Positions 43,771 through 51,506 of a stretch of 54,929 nucleotides of DNA are shown here, piece by piece. This stretch comes from Paenibacillus koleovorans NBRC 103111 (lineage in GTDB: Bacteria > Bacillota > Bacilli > Paenibacillales > NBRC-103111): positions 1 through 54,929 of the forward strand of contig NZ_BIMA01000044.1 in assembly GCF_004000845.1 (NCBI RefSeq), in the 5' to 3' direction. Position 1 is the stretch's first letter. Each line of letters opens with the position of its first letter. The notes under the pieces were generated by a model. It saw nothing but the letters and a program-made list of their open reading frames with translations. It made no database searches and had not been told where the DNA came from. Made by a program: the position numbers and the translations under genes.

Positions 43771-45312
43771 ATGAAACAGTCTTATGGAAAATGGGTTGGG
43801 GCGGCGACGATTGTCGCCATGCTGACGGTCACCGGATGTTCAGGGAAGGGGGAGCCGAGTGGTTCCGCAACACCGGCTGGCGGCACGAATGCGTCAGTTC
43901 AGCCGACCGCATCCGCAAGTAAGGAACCGGCTGCGATTAAGATGTTCATTTCGGACTTCGGGAAGGAGACGCCGGCCAAGGACAATCCGTTCCTGAAGCA
44001 CATGCAGGACAAGACGAACACCAAGCTGGACATTACGTTTCTCCCCCATGGGCAATACGCGGATCAGCTCAAGCTGAAATTCGCGGCAGGCGAATTTCCC
44101 GACGTGTATATGAATTTCTCGGGACCGGAGGCGGACTTGATCGGCAGCGGCAAAGTGCTGGAATTAAACGAGCTGATCGACAAATTCGGCCCGAACCTGA
44201 AGAAGCACATCCCCAAGTCGGCTTGGGACGCGGTGACGCAGAACGGCAAAATACTAGCGATTCCTCAACCGAACACAACCTCCGGCAATGTCATGTTCGT
44301 GCGCAAGGATTGGCTCGACAAGCTGAATTTGAAGGTGCCGACGACATCCGACGAATTGCTGAACGTCCTGCGCGCATTCCGGGACGGCGATCCGAACGGC
44401 AACGGCAAGAAGGATGAAATTCCGTTCTCGAGTCGGGAAAAGTTTTCTTGGTCGGAAAATATTTTCGGTATGTGGGGAGTCAGCTCCACCTGGCATGAAA
44501 CGTACTTCAATAATGAAGTGCTCTTCGCCAACCTGACGCCGAATATGGCCAAGGGCGTCGACTTCATGCGCACGATGTACAAGGAGAAGCTGCTGGACGC
44601 CGAATTCCTGTCGAACACCAAGGCGATCTGGGAGCAGAAGGTCAAGTCGGGCCTTGTAGGCATGTGGAGTCACGTGCCGGATCAGGCATGGCAATGGCAG
44701 CTCGACGTGACGGCGGGAGCGACCGGGCAGAAGCCGGACATTATCGCCTTTCCGACGCCGCATGGAACCGGCTATACCGGACCGGTCGGCTCGCGCTGGA
44801 ACCCGGTTACGAAGACGTACATTTTGTTCAAATCGACTAAAAATCCTGAAGCCATCATCAAATATTTCGACTGGCTGGTCAGCGATGATGGCCAAATTTT
44901 CACATCGCTCGGAATCGAAGGGACAACGTTCAAAAAAGAGGGCGACAAGCTCATATTCGATACGGCTAAGCTGAAGGACGTGGAGTTCCTGACCAACATG
45001 TTCCAGATGAACGGCTACAACGAGAAGGTGCTCCAGGCGAAAAATCCGGAAGCGGCAGCATTCGGCAAAATCAAGACGGCGCTGGATATCGTCAGCAAGG
45101 AAGGCTTCGTCAACGAAGCGGTGGGGATGCCTCCCATTGCGAACGACTACAATATGCACACCATGTTCCAGGAGAAAGCGGCCAAGATTGTGGTGGGCAA
45201 CGATCCGATCGAGTCGTTCAACGAATTCGTCTCGACGTGGCGGAAGCAGAACGGCGACAAGCTGATCAAGGAAAGAACCGACTGGTACAACCAATTCCGC
45301 AAAGCAAAATAA
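43771..45312 (+). CDS. Extracellular sugar-binding lipoprotein
   Basis: A 513-residue solute-binding lipoprotein. The signal sequence MKQSYGKWVGAATIVAML is followed by a lipobox VTGC with lipidated C23, and then a Gly/Ser/Thr linker. GGGGAGG upstream supports ATG 43771 rather than longer in-frame starts. It is the receptor of the second importer and is only distantly similar to 7236-8912, so the ligands probably differ. Confidence 0.92.
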   Translation: MKQSYGKWVGAATIVAMLTVTGCSGKGEPSGSATPAGGTNASVQPTASASKEPAAIKMFISDFGKETPAKDNPFLKHMQDKTNTKLDITFLPHGQYADQLKLKFAAGEFPDVYMNFSGPEADLIGSGKVLELNELIDKFGPNLKKHIPKSAWDAVTQNGKILAIPQPNTTSGNVMFVRKDWLDKLNLKVPTTSDELLNVLRAFRDGDPNGNGKKDEIPFSSREKFSWSENIFGMWGVSSTWHETYFNNEVLFANLTPNMAKGVDFMRTMYKEKLLDAEFLSNTKAIWEQKVKSGLVGMWSHVPDQAWQWQLDVTAGATGQKPDIIAFPTPHGTGYTGPVGSRWNPVTKTYILFKSTKNPEAIIKYFDWLVSDDGQIFTSLGIEGTTFKKEGDKLIFDTAKLKDVEFLTNMFQMNGYNEKVLQAKNPEAAAFGKIKTALDIVSKEGFVNEAVGMPPIANDYNMHTMFQEKAAKIVVGNDPIESFNEFVSTWRKQNGDKLIKERTDWYNQFRKAK

Positions 45313-45339
45313 AGCGGGCGGCAGCCAGGAGACACGACC

Positions 45340-45966
45340 ATGGTCCACACCATATGGCTGGTCCGGCACGGCATGCGGTTGAACTTCGAGAATCCCGATT
45401 GGGAGAAAACAGCCGAACGCCCGTATGATTCGCCGCTCTCGGCGACCGGTCACCGGCAGGCGGCGGAGACAGCCTTTTATTTGAAGAATAGAGCAGTTCG
45501 GCATGTATTCGCTTCTCCCTTTTACCGGACGCTGCAAACCGCTCATGCCATCGCGGAGGAGCTGGAGCTGCCCCTGCTTGTCGAACACGGGTTTTATGAA
45601 TGGTTGAATCCCGCTTGGATACCCGAATTGCCGGAGATCGTCACCCGTGAGGAGGCGCTGGCCGAGTTTCCGCGAATCGATTCTGCTTACCGTTCCTACT
45701 CCGGTCCAGGATACCCCGAGGAGGAGGAGGATGTGCATGTATATCGACGGGTCAAACCGGCCATCGAGCGAATCATTGAAGACTATGAAGGCTCGATCGC
45801 CATTGTGGGACATGGAGCCTCCATGCATCAGACAGCGAGAGCGCTTGTCCAACCGTTGAACGGGTTCAACCGCAAGATGTGCGCCTTGAATCGGTTGGAG
45901 AGGCAGCGTGACGGCTGGCGGCTAGTGTATGCTTCGACGGCTCATTTGAGCGTCAGCGAGATGTGA
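45340..45966 (+). CDS. Histidine phosphatase family protein
   Basis: A 208-residue phosphoglycerate-mutase-like phosphatase. LVRHG near the N terminus has the catalytic H10, FASPFYRTLQTA holds the phosphate-binding arginine, and VGHGAS holds the second histidine. Substrates range widely; here it follows the importer by 27 nt, so it may dephosphorylate a sugar phosphate made in the pathway. CAGGAGA precedes the ATG. Confidence 0.9.
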   Translation: MVHTIWLVRHGMRLNFENPDWEKTAERPYDSPLSATGHRQAAETAFYLKNRAVRHVFASPFYRTLQTAHAIAEELELPLLVEHGFYEWLNPAWIPELPEIVTREEALAEFPRIDSAYRSYSGPGYPEEEEDVHVYRRVKPAIERIIEDYEGSIAIVGHGASMHQTARALVQPLNGFNRKMCALNRLERQRDGWRLVYASTAHLSVSEM

Positions 45967-45997
45967 GAAAGGTTACATTTTCCGTTCGGACGCGCTT

Positions 45998-46022
45998 AAT
46001 GTTGTATACAATGTGTACATTG
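45998..46022. promoter_or_regulatory. Operator B of the second GntR regulator
   Basis: TTGTATACAA (46002-46011) is a perfect 10-bp palindrome followed by TGTGTACATTG. It has the same core as sites A and C. It lies 35 nt after the phosphatase stop, with no convincing -35. The rest of the 305-nt gap to 46272 contains the terminator and site C. Confidence 0.7.
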
Positions 46023-46161
46023 AGGCGAGGCAGAAGCAAGGGATCCAGCACCGATTTGAGCGGGTACGGTATGACCTGCGGCTTCGAGCGGGATTCCCGT
46101 CCCGAACGGGGCGGCGTTAGGTAAAGGCGCTTACGAGTACTGATTTGCACGGCTAGTCGGG

Positions 46162-46196
46162 AGAGGACAGCGAGCTGGGGCTGTCCTCTTATTCTG
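46162..46196 (+). terminator. Rho-independent terminator of the importer operon
   Basis: AGAGGACAG at 46162-46170 pairs with CTGTCCTCT at 46181-46189 around a 10-nt loop, then TTATTCTGTT. It separates the importer operon from the enzyme operon at 46272. Confidence 0.8.
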
Positions 46197-46209
46197 TTAA
46201 AAATACTTG

Positions 46210-46238
46210 TTGCATACATTGTATACAATGTGTACAAT
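46210..46238 (+). promoter_or_regulatory. Promoter with operator C of the second GntR regulator
   Basis: -35-like TTGCAT (46210-46215), a 17-nt spacer and -10 TACAAT (46233-46238). The spacer contains the perfect 16-bp palindrome ACATTGTATACAATGT (46216-46231), so a bound repressor would sit exactly between the two promoter boxes. Confidence 0.82.
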
Positions 46239-46271
46239 TTAGCTAGATGTTTTTGAGAGGGGCCGATCGCC

Positions 46272-47012
46272 ATTCGCATCATTGATACCCATGTTCATTT
46301 AGGCAGTTCCAAGTTCTCAGGGGTGTGCGCTTCCGAAGAGGCCATTCTGCAAGCGATGGATCGTTATGGAATTGAAGCCTCGCTCGTTATGCCTCAGCCC
46401 ACCTTGGAGGATATCCCTTCCGTGCATCGACGCATTGCCGCATTATCTCAGCGCTGCCGAGGACGTATCCATGGAATGGCGAGTTTGGACCCCTGGCTGG
46501 AAGAAGCTGCCTACATCAGGCAGGCCGACGTTTGTTTCCGGGAATACGGCTTTGTAGCGTTGAAGCTGCATCCGCTCGGTCATAACATTTCTCCGCTGTC
46601 GCCCTTGTGCGAGAAGGTGTATGAAACGGCGAGAGCCTATCGCGTTCCGGTTCTGGTCCATACCGGAGTGGGAGCTCCGAATGCGCTGCCGTCCCTGATG
46701 ATCGACCCGGCCAAGCGCTACCCGGATGTGGAGTTTGTTCTCTGCCATGCCGGCTTCGCCGTGTATTCGGATGAGGCGATTGTGGCGGCCAAGTACTGCG
46801 ACAATATCGTCCTGGAGCCATCCTGGTGCCAGACGTACATGATCAAGAAGATGGTCGATACGATCGGGGCGGCACGCGTGCTTCTCGGCTCCGATCATCT
46901 GACCAATTTGCCGGTTGAGCTGGTGAAGTACCAGTCGATCGGCCTGTCCGAAGCGGAATTGGAAGCTATCTTTTTTCACAATGCAAACCGGATATTCAAC
47001 CTTCAATTATAA
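46272..47012 (+). CDS. Amidohydrolase_2-family metal-dependent hydrolase with apparent AUU start
   Basis: A TIM-barrel hydrolase of about 246 residues. The metal motif D-T-H-V-H-L-G is encoded at about 46284-46304, upstream of the first ordinary start codon in frame (GTG 46323). Between the in-frame stop at 46254 and GTG 46323 there is no ATG, GTG or TTG. ATT at 46272 has AGAGGGG 9 nt upstream and gives the usual family start M-R-I-I-D-T-H-V-H, so an AUU start is inferred; a mutated start is the alternative. Other motifs are KLHPLG, LVHTGVG, CHAGF and LLGSDHLTN. In sugar-acid clusters this family often hydrolyses lactones. Confidence 0.82.
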   Translation: MRIIDTHVHLGSSKFSGVCASEEAILQAMDRYGIEASLVMPQPTLEDIPSVHRRIAALSQRCRGRIHGMASLDPWLEEAAYIRQADVCFREYGFVALKLHPLGHNISPLSPLCEKVYETARAYRVPVLVHTGVGAPNALPSLMIDPAKRYPDVEFVLCHAGFAVYSDEAIVAAKYCDNIVLEPSWCQTYMIKKMVDTIGAARVLLGSDHLTNLPVELVKYQSIGLSEAELEAIFFHNANRIFNLQL

Positions 47013-47035
47013 CGAGCGGCGGGGAGTGGGAGCAG

Positions 47036-48148
47036 GTGGCGGTATACAAAATAGCGTTATTGCCCGGAGACGGGATCGGACCTGAGGTGACGGGCGAAGC
47101 GGTGCGCGTGCTCGGGGAAATCGAGAGGCGATATGCCGACTTGACCTTTGCGTTGGAGAGCTTCGACGCCGGAGCGGAACGGTTCATGCGTACGGGTGTG
47201 GCGATGCCGGAGGAGACGTTCCGGCATTGTCGGCAGGCGGATGCGATGCTGATGGGAGCGGTTGGCCTTCCGGAGGCGCGGCATCCGGACGGCCGGGAGG
47301 TGAATGGGGACGTGATTTTCCGGCTGCGCTTCGATCTCGATCTGTATGCCGGGGTACGGCCGGTCAAGCTGTATAAGGGAGTTCCCAGTCCGCTGCGGGA
47401 TGTATCCGGGGGCATCGATTATGTAATCGTTCGTGAAAATGTCGAAGGGCTCTACGCATCCAGGACAGGGGGCTGCAACGTTCGGGGGGAAGTGGCGACG
47501 GATACGATCATCATGACGCGGACGGGCATTCAGAAGGTGTCGCACTTTGCTTTTAGGCTGGCGCAGAAGCGATTCGGAAAGGGAAGGCCGTTGGATGGGA
47601 AATCGATGGTGACGTGTGTGGACAAGGCGAATGTGCTAAGCTCTTATGCGTTTTTTCGCAGCGTGTATGACGAAGTCGCCTCCATGTACCCTCGTGTCGA
47701 CCGGGATTACGCCTATGTAGATGCGATGACGCTATATCAGGTGATGCAGCCGCATCATTACGATGTTGTTGTGGCGGAGAACATGTTCGCCGACATTATC
47801 TCCGACCTGGCATCCGCTACGGTAGGCGGGTTGGGGATGGCGCCTTCCGGCGATATCGGCGACCGACACGGGCTGTTCCAGCCCTCGCATGGAACGGCCC
47901 CTTCCTTGGCAGGGCGCGGAGTCGCCAACCCGCTCGCCACTATTTTATCGGCGGGGATGATGCTCGATTGGCTGGGGGAGCGCCACGGGGATGAGCGGCT
48001 GACCGATGCGGCCGTGCGCATCGAACAAGCGGTGATGAAGGTGCTGGAGGAAGGCGTAGCCGCCACTTCGGATATCGGGGGAGCGTCACGAACTTCGGAT
48101 GTCGGGGATGCGGTCGTGCGTTGCCTGCAGGAGCTGACGGTCCGCTAA
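47036..48148 (+). CDS. Isocitrate/isopropylmalate dehydrogenase-family enzyme
   Basis: A 370-residue beta-decarboxylating dehydrogenase. It has LPGDGIGPEVTGEAVRVL at the N terminus, VIVRENVEGLY, the metal site segment AENMFADIISDLAS and the NAD loop HGTAPSLAGRGVANP. The family acts on 2R-malate-type substrates (isopropylmalate, isocitrate, tartrate, D-malate). No leucine or citrate genes are nearby; the context is a sugar-acid operon, so a tartrate- or erythronate-phosphate-like substrate is more likely than 3-isopropylmalate. The start is GTG 47036. Confidence 0.88.
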   Translation: MAVYKIALLPGDGIGPEVTGEAVRVLGEIERRYADLTFALESFDAGAERFMRTGVAMPEETFRHCRQADAMLMGAVGLPEARHPDGREVNGDVIFRLRFDLDLYAGVRPVKLYKGVPSPLRDVSGGIDYVIVRENVEGLYASRTGGCNVRGEVATDTIIMTRTGIQKVSHFAFRLAQKRFGKGRPLDGKSMVTCVDKANVLSSYAFFRSVYDEVASMYPRVDRDYAYVDAMTLYQVMQPHHYDVVVAENMFADIISDLASATVGGLGMAPSGDIGDRHGLFQPSHGTAPSLAGRGVANPLATILSAGMMLDWLGERHGDERLTDAAVRIEQAVMKVLEEGVAATSDIGGASRTSDVGDAVVRCLQELTVR

Positions 48149-48165
48149 TGGAAGAGGGCGATACG

Positions 48166-49548
48166 ATGGCGATGGGACGGATGGAGCGAGGGGACCACGA
48201 GCAAGGGCAATGGGATCACGAGCAAGGGCAAGAGGAGAACAACCAACTGCAAGGAGATCGCGACCAACTGCAAGGGGACCACGACCGGCGGCTTGTCGTT
48301 ATTCTGGATGATGATCCGACGGGGACGCAGACTGTCTCCGATGTGCAGGTTATCCTAACGCCTGACCGGGAGGCTTATCGCGCCTTCATCCGCAGAGGCG
48401 TGCGGGCGGTGTATGTGCTCACCAACACGAGAGCGATGCCTGAGGACGAAGCTCGCCGGTTGGTCGGCACAATTCGCTCGGAGATGGAGGAGGAGGCTGC
48501 GGAAGCTGGAGTACGGGTCACCTTCGTGTTAAGAGGGGATTCCACATTGCGCGGGCATGTGTTTGCCGAGATCGACGAGCTGGCAGGGGCGAATTCGGTT
48601 GCCTTATTCGTACCGGCCTTTCCGGAGGGAGGAAGGACGACCGTTGGCGGCGTTCATTACTTGCAGCAGGAAGGCGTGAAGGTGCCGGTCTGTCGGACGG
48701 AATTTGCCAGGGACGCGGTGTTCGGGTACCGGAGCGAACGGCTGGCCGACTGGTCGATGGAGATCCGGCATGGGCGACCCGCCGTGACGATCCCGTTGGA
48801 GCGGCTTCGGGCGGATGGCGCGATAGCCGTGGCGAGGGTGCTGTTGGACGCGCCGCACGGGTTCGTCGTCATTCCCGATGCGGAGACGAGCGAGGATCTG
48901 GAACGGGTCGCCGCCGGCCTGCAGCTGGCGGAAACGGCGAGGCGCCATGTGGTCGTGCGCTCCGCCTCGTCCTTTGCCGCTATACGGGCGGGGCTGCGCG
49001 GCAGGGATGCGGTGCTCCCGGCGCGAGCCGAGCAGCTGCTGATCGTCTGCGGCTCCCATACGGCCGCGAGTACGAAGCAGCTGAATCGTCTGGCGGAGGC
49101 ATGGTCGCTCGCGCCGGTCGTTCTGCCGACGGCGGGGATCGTCGGCTCTGATAGGGAAACGGCGCTCGCCGCTGCCGAGGCAGCCTTGCGCGACCAACTA
49201 GGGAATCGGGGGGTGGCGGTCCTGGCGACGGAGCGAATTCGGCAAGAGGGGGATCAGTCCTTGGAGACCGGGAAGCTCGTGATGAGTGCGCTAACAGATG
49301 TGGTCCGGCGTGTAGCGCGCGAGGCGGATGCCATTGTCAGCAAGGGCGGGATCACATCCGCTCAAATCGCAACCGACGGCCTTGGCGCGCGAACGGCGTT
49401 CGTGCTGGGACAGCTGGAGGCGGGCGTGTCTCTGTGGGAGTTGGACGTTCCCGGGCGAGGAGCCTTTCCTTATGCCGTAATTCCAGGTAATGTAGGCGAT
49501 GAGGGGACTTTGTTGCGGATTGTGGAGCGATTTCGAAGAAGGACCTGA
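48166..49548 (+). CDS. Four-carbon acid sugar kinase (DUF1537 family)
   Basis: About 460 residues. The conserved protein begins at LVVILDDDPTGTQTVSDVQV, followed by LRGDSTLRGH, and the C-terminal nucleotide-binding part has SKGGITSAQIA and VIPGNVGDEGTLLRIVERF. The family phosphorylates erythronate, threonate and related acids at O-4. ATG 48166 has AAGAGGG 7 nt upstream; ATG 48148 overlaps the previous stop. Ahead of the conserved core is a ~35-residue hydrophilic insert of repeats rich in H, E, Q and D. Kinases of this type normally act before a PdxA2-type dehydrogenase; here the partner is the IPMDH-like enzyme. Confidence 0.9.
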   Translation: MAMGRMERGDHEQGQWDHEQGQEENNQLQGDRDQLQGDHDRRLVVILDDDPTGTQTVSDVQVILTPDREAYRAFIRRGVRAVYVLTNTRAMPEDEARRLVGTIRSEMEEEAAEAGVRVTFVLRGDSTLRGHVFAEIDELAGANSVALFVPAFPEGGRTTVGGVHYLQQEGVKVPVCRTEFARDAVFGYRSERLADWSMEIRHGRPAVTIPLERLRADGAIAVARVLLDAPHGFVVIPDAETSEDLERVAAGLQLAETARRHVVVRSASSFAAIRAGLRGRDAVLPARAEQLLIVCGSHTAASTKQLNRLAEAWSLAPVVLPTAGIVGSDRETALAAAEAALRDQLGNRGVAVLATERIRQEGDQSLETGKLVMSALTDVVRRVAREADAIVSKGGITSAQIATDGLGARTAFVLGQLEAGVSLWELDVPGRGAFPYAVIPGNVGDEGTLLRIVERFRRRT

Positions 49549-49591
49549 ACGGACGAGGTGGTCCGGCAAAATGAGGAGGGAGTGTTTCAAA

Positions 49592-50344
49592 ATGAAATTT
49601 GTGCGATTCCGGGATGAAGCGGGTTGGATCAGGCAGGCTTGGGACGATGGAGGAACGCTTAGAGAAACGGAAGGGGATTGGTTCGGGAGCTGGCAGGAAA
49701 CCGGCCGGACCTTCCGCCTGGACGAGGTGAAGCTTATGGCGCCGCTCGTGCCGGGTTCCATCATCGGCATCGCTTACAATTATGCCCCGAACGGACAAGT
49801 GAAGCCGGACCGTCCCGAGATGCCGGTGTTTTTCCTGAAGCCCGGATCGACGGTTATCGGTCCGGAGGAGCCGATTCATATTCCGTCCGTTCTGGAGGAA
49901 GTGAAGTTCGAATCGGAGCTTGTCGCGGTGATCGGAAAAACGGCGCACAACGTGGACGAGTCGGAAGCGCTCGAGTATGTGTTCGGATATACGATCGGCA
50001 ACGATGTTACGGCTCAGCAGCTATTCCACCCATCAGGGCCTTGGTTGCTGGGCAAATGCAGCGATACGTTTATGCCGCTGGGCCCGGCGATTGTGACCGA
50101 TCTCCAGCTGGAGCAGGTCAGGGTCCAGTCTCGGTTGGACGGTCAACTCAAGCAGGACGCACCGCTGGAACGAATGATCCTGGACATTGCCGGTCAGATT
50201 GCTTATTTATCTCGACTGATGACGCTCAGGCCAGGCGATATCCTGCTGACCGGAGCTCCGGACGGCGCGGGGATGATGAGACGCGGAAGCACGCTGGAAT
50301 GTTCGATCGAAGCCATCGGGCGGCTTAACAATCCGGTTCGATAA
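49592..50344 (+). CDS. Fumarylacetoacetate hydrolase-family protein
   Basis: A 250-residue FAH-family enzyme. Metal ligands are expected in FESELVAVIG and in IGNDVTAQQ; KCSDTFMPLGPAIV and LLTGAPDGAG complete the signature. Members hydrolyse acylpyruvates or diketo-deoxy sugar acids, or isomerise or decarboxylate catechol-pathway acids. AGGAGGG lies 11 nt before ATG 49592. It is the last gene of the GntR-linked operon, where a 2,4-diketo-3-deoxy acid hydrolase would fit. Confidence 0.88.
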   Translation: MKFVRFRDEAGWIRQAWDDGGTLRETEGDWFGSWQETGRTFRLDEVKLMAPLVPGSIIGIAYNYAPNGQVKPDRPEMPVFFLKPGSTVIGPEEPIHIPSVLEEVKFESELVAVIGKTAHNVDESEALEYVFGYTIGNDVTAQQLFHPSGPWLLGKCSDTFMPLGPAIVTDLQLEQVRVQSRLDGQLKQDAPLERMILDIAGQIAYLSRLMTLRPGDILLTGAPDGAGMMRRGSTLECSIEAIGRLNNPVR

Positions 50345-50362
50345 CAGACGAACAATCAGCGT

Positions 50363-50814
50363 CAATGTTTCCGCGCGGTGGCGGTCGCGTTCGGGTCGAA
50401 CTGACGGTTATCCCCAATGTCGGCGAAGTTTGCCGGGGCCGGCTCCTTTAACTTCAGACGAGCCGCTCGGGCAATGATGACCGCCAATTGCAGCGCGGGT
50501 CAATCGGGCGCCGGAGCGGAACGTCTGATCCTCGAAGCCGCCGAGCAAGCCCGCGGCGCGCCGTGCTTGTATCGCCGTTTGACCGAAGCGACGAAGCGAA
50601 TCGCTCAAGCGTCATCGGGCAAGAGGCGCGGCATCTGGCCGCCCTGAGCCGGCAGCAGCAGCTCCTGGGGATAACGCCAGGCAGGGGATCGGGCAGCATC
50701 GGCCTGGGTCTGTCGATTATGCAGAAGATTGACCATCTCCACGAGGAGACTATCGAAGTGGAGAGCGGTCCGAATAGAAAAACGGAGTTTCGGTTGCGGA
50801 TCCCGGACGCATGA
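50363..50814 (+). pseudogene. Remnant of a sensor histidine kinase C terminus
   Basis: The last ~55 codons of one frame read GSGSIGLGLSIMQKI...ETIEVESGPNRKTEFRLRIPDA, a clear but altered end of a HATPase domain (normally GSGLGLSIV...HGG). A block resembling F-D-R-S-D-E-A precedes it with an insertion between. Farther upstream, VRVELTV in the same frame is followed by a stop codon. No dimerisation domain is found, so the gene is broken. Confidence 0.65.
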
Positions 50815-50853
50815 ATTCCAAACATTAGGTGATGCTATATTTGATGATACGCA

Positions 50854-50882
50854 TTCAAAAAACGCGCATTTTATGGTATAAT
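50854..50882 (+). promoter_or_regulatory. Promoter of the 50918 gene
   Basis: TTCAAA (50854-50859), a 17-nt spacer and TATAAT (50877-50882) preceded by TGG, an extended -10. It lies about 30 nt before a strong AAAGGAGGTG site. Confidence 0.7.
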
Positions 50883-50917
50883 TTAATTAAATACTGTGGA
50901 AAAGGAGGTGAATAGGG

Positions 50918-51286
50918 ATGATGACTCGTCATAACTCTTTCAATCGCTTCTTTTCGCTGATTATATCCGTGGTGATGTTGTTGTTCGCGACGCCTACCCC
51001 GAGTATCGAAGGCAGTCTCGCCGAATCCAGCCGTGCCGGTTCGTGGGTTATTCAAGGCATGGAGTTTCTGAGCCACAAGTCGACGGCGCGCAAGCAAACT
51101 TCTACCAACGATCACGTCCGGCTTCCAGCTTATTTGGTTGTGTTGTCGGCGCTGTTAGCCTCTCAGCTGCTGGCCATCCGCCGACTGCGTTCCGCGGTTC
51201 CCCCTGCCGTACATCCTCTGATCGCACGCCGCATGGCGCGCAGCAGTTTTTTAACCTCGATTGCGTTTCAATCCCAGTACGTTTAA
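50918..51286 (+). CDS. Small membrane-associated protein of unknown function
   Basis: A 122-residue protein with an N-terminal hydrophobic segment (FFSLIISVVMLLFA) and a second near residue 72 (YLVVLSALLASQLLAI), possibly a signal peptide plus one span. AAAGGAGGTG and a good promoter support expression. I do not recognise the family. It is followed by a long untranslated stretch before the KhtT gene. Confidence 0.7.
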   Translation: MMTRHNSFNRFFSLIISVVMLLFATPTPSIEGSLAESSRAGSWVIQGMEFLSHKSTARKQTSTNDHVRLPAYLVVLSALLASQLLAIRRLRSAVPPAVHPLIARRMARSSFLTSIAFQSQYV

Positions 51287-51297
51287 CCTCCCTCTGA

Positions 51298-51489
51298 GCA
51301 AATTCTGCCTTTCTGCCCTTTTGCCCTTTTTAACCAAATGAACTTCTGCTTTTCTGTCCTTTTGCTTTTTTTCTGCTAACTAAAATTCTGTCTCTCTGCC
51401 CATTTTCCTAAATTCCCTGTTCCTTACCCTTGTTCAAAAAAAAACGAGGAGCCGAGGCTTATTTGCTGCTGCCAGAAATCGCTCCTCGA
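51298..51489. other. Pyrimidine-rich leader and hairpin before khtTU
   Basis: From ~51298 to 51435 the plus strand is strikingly C/T-rich with repeated TTCTG-C-TTTT-type units. It is followed by an A9 run and an 8-bp inverted repeat, CGAGGAGC (51446-51453) and GCTCCTCG (51482-51489), with a 28-nt loop, directly before the binding site of the KhtT gene. On the minus strand the stem followed by T9 would be a terminator. Confidence 0.5.
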
Positions 51490-51506
51490 TCAGGAGGACC
51501 TACTGT

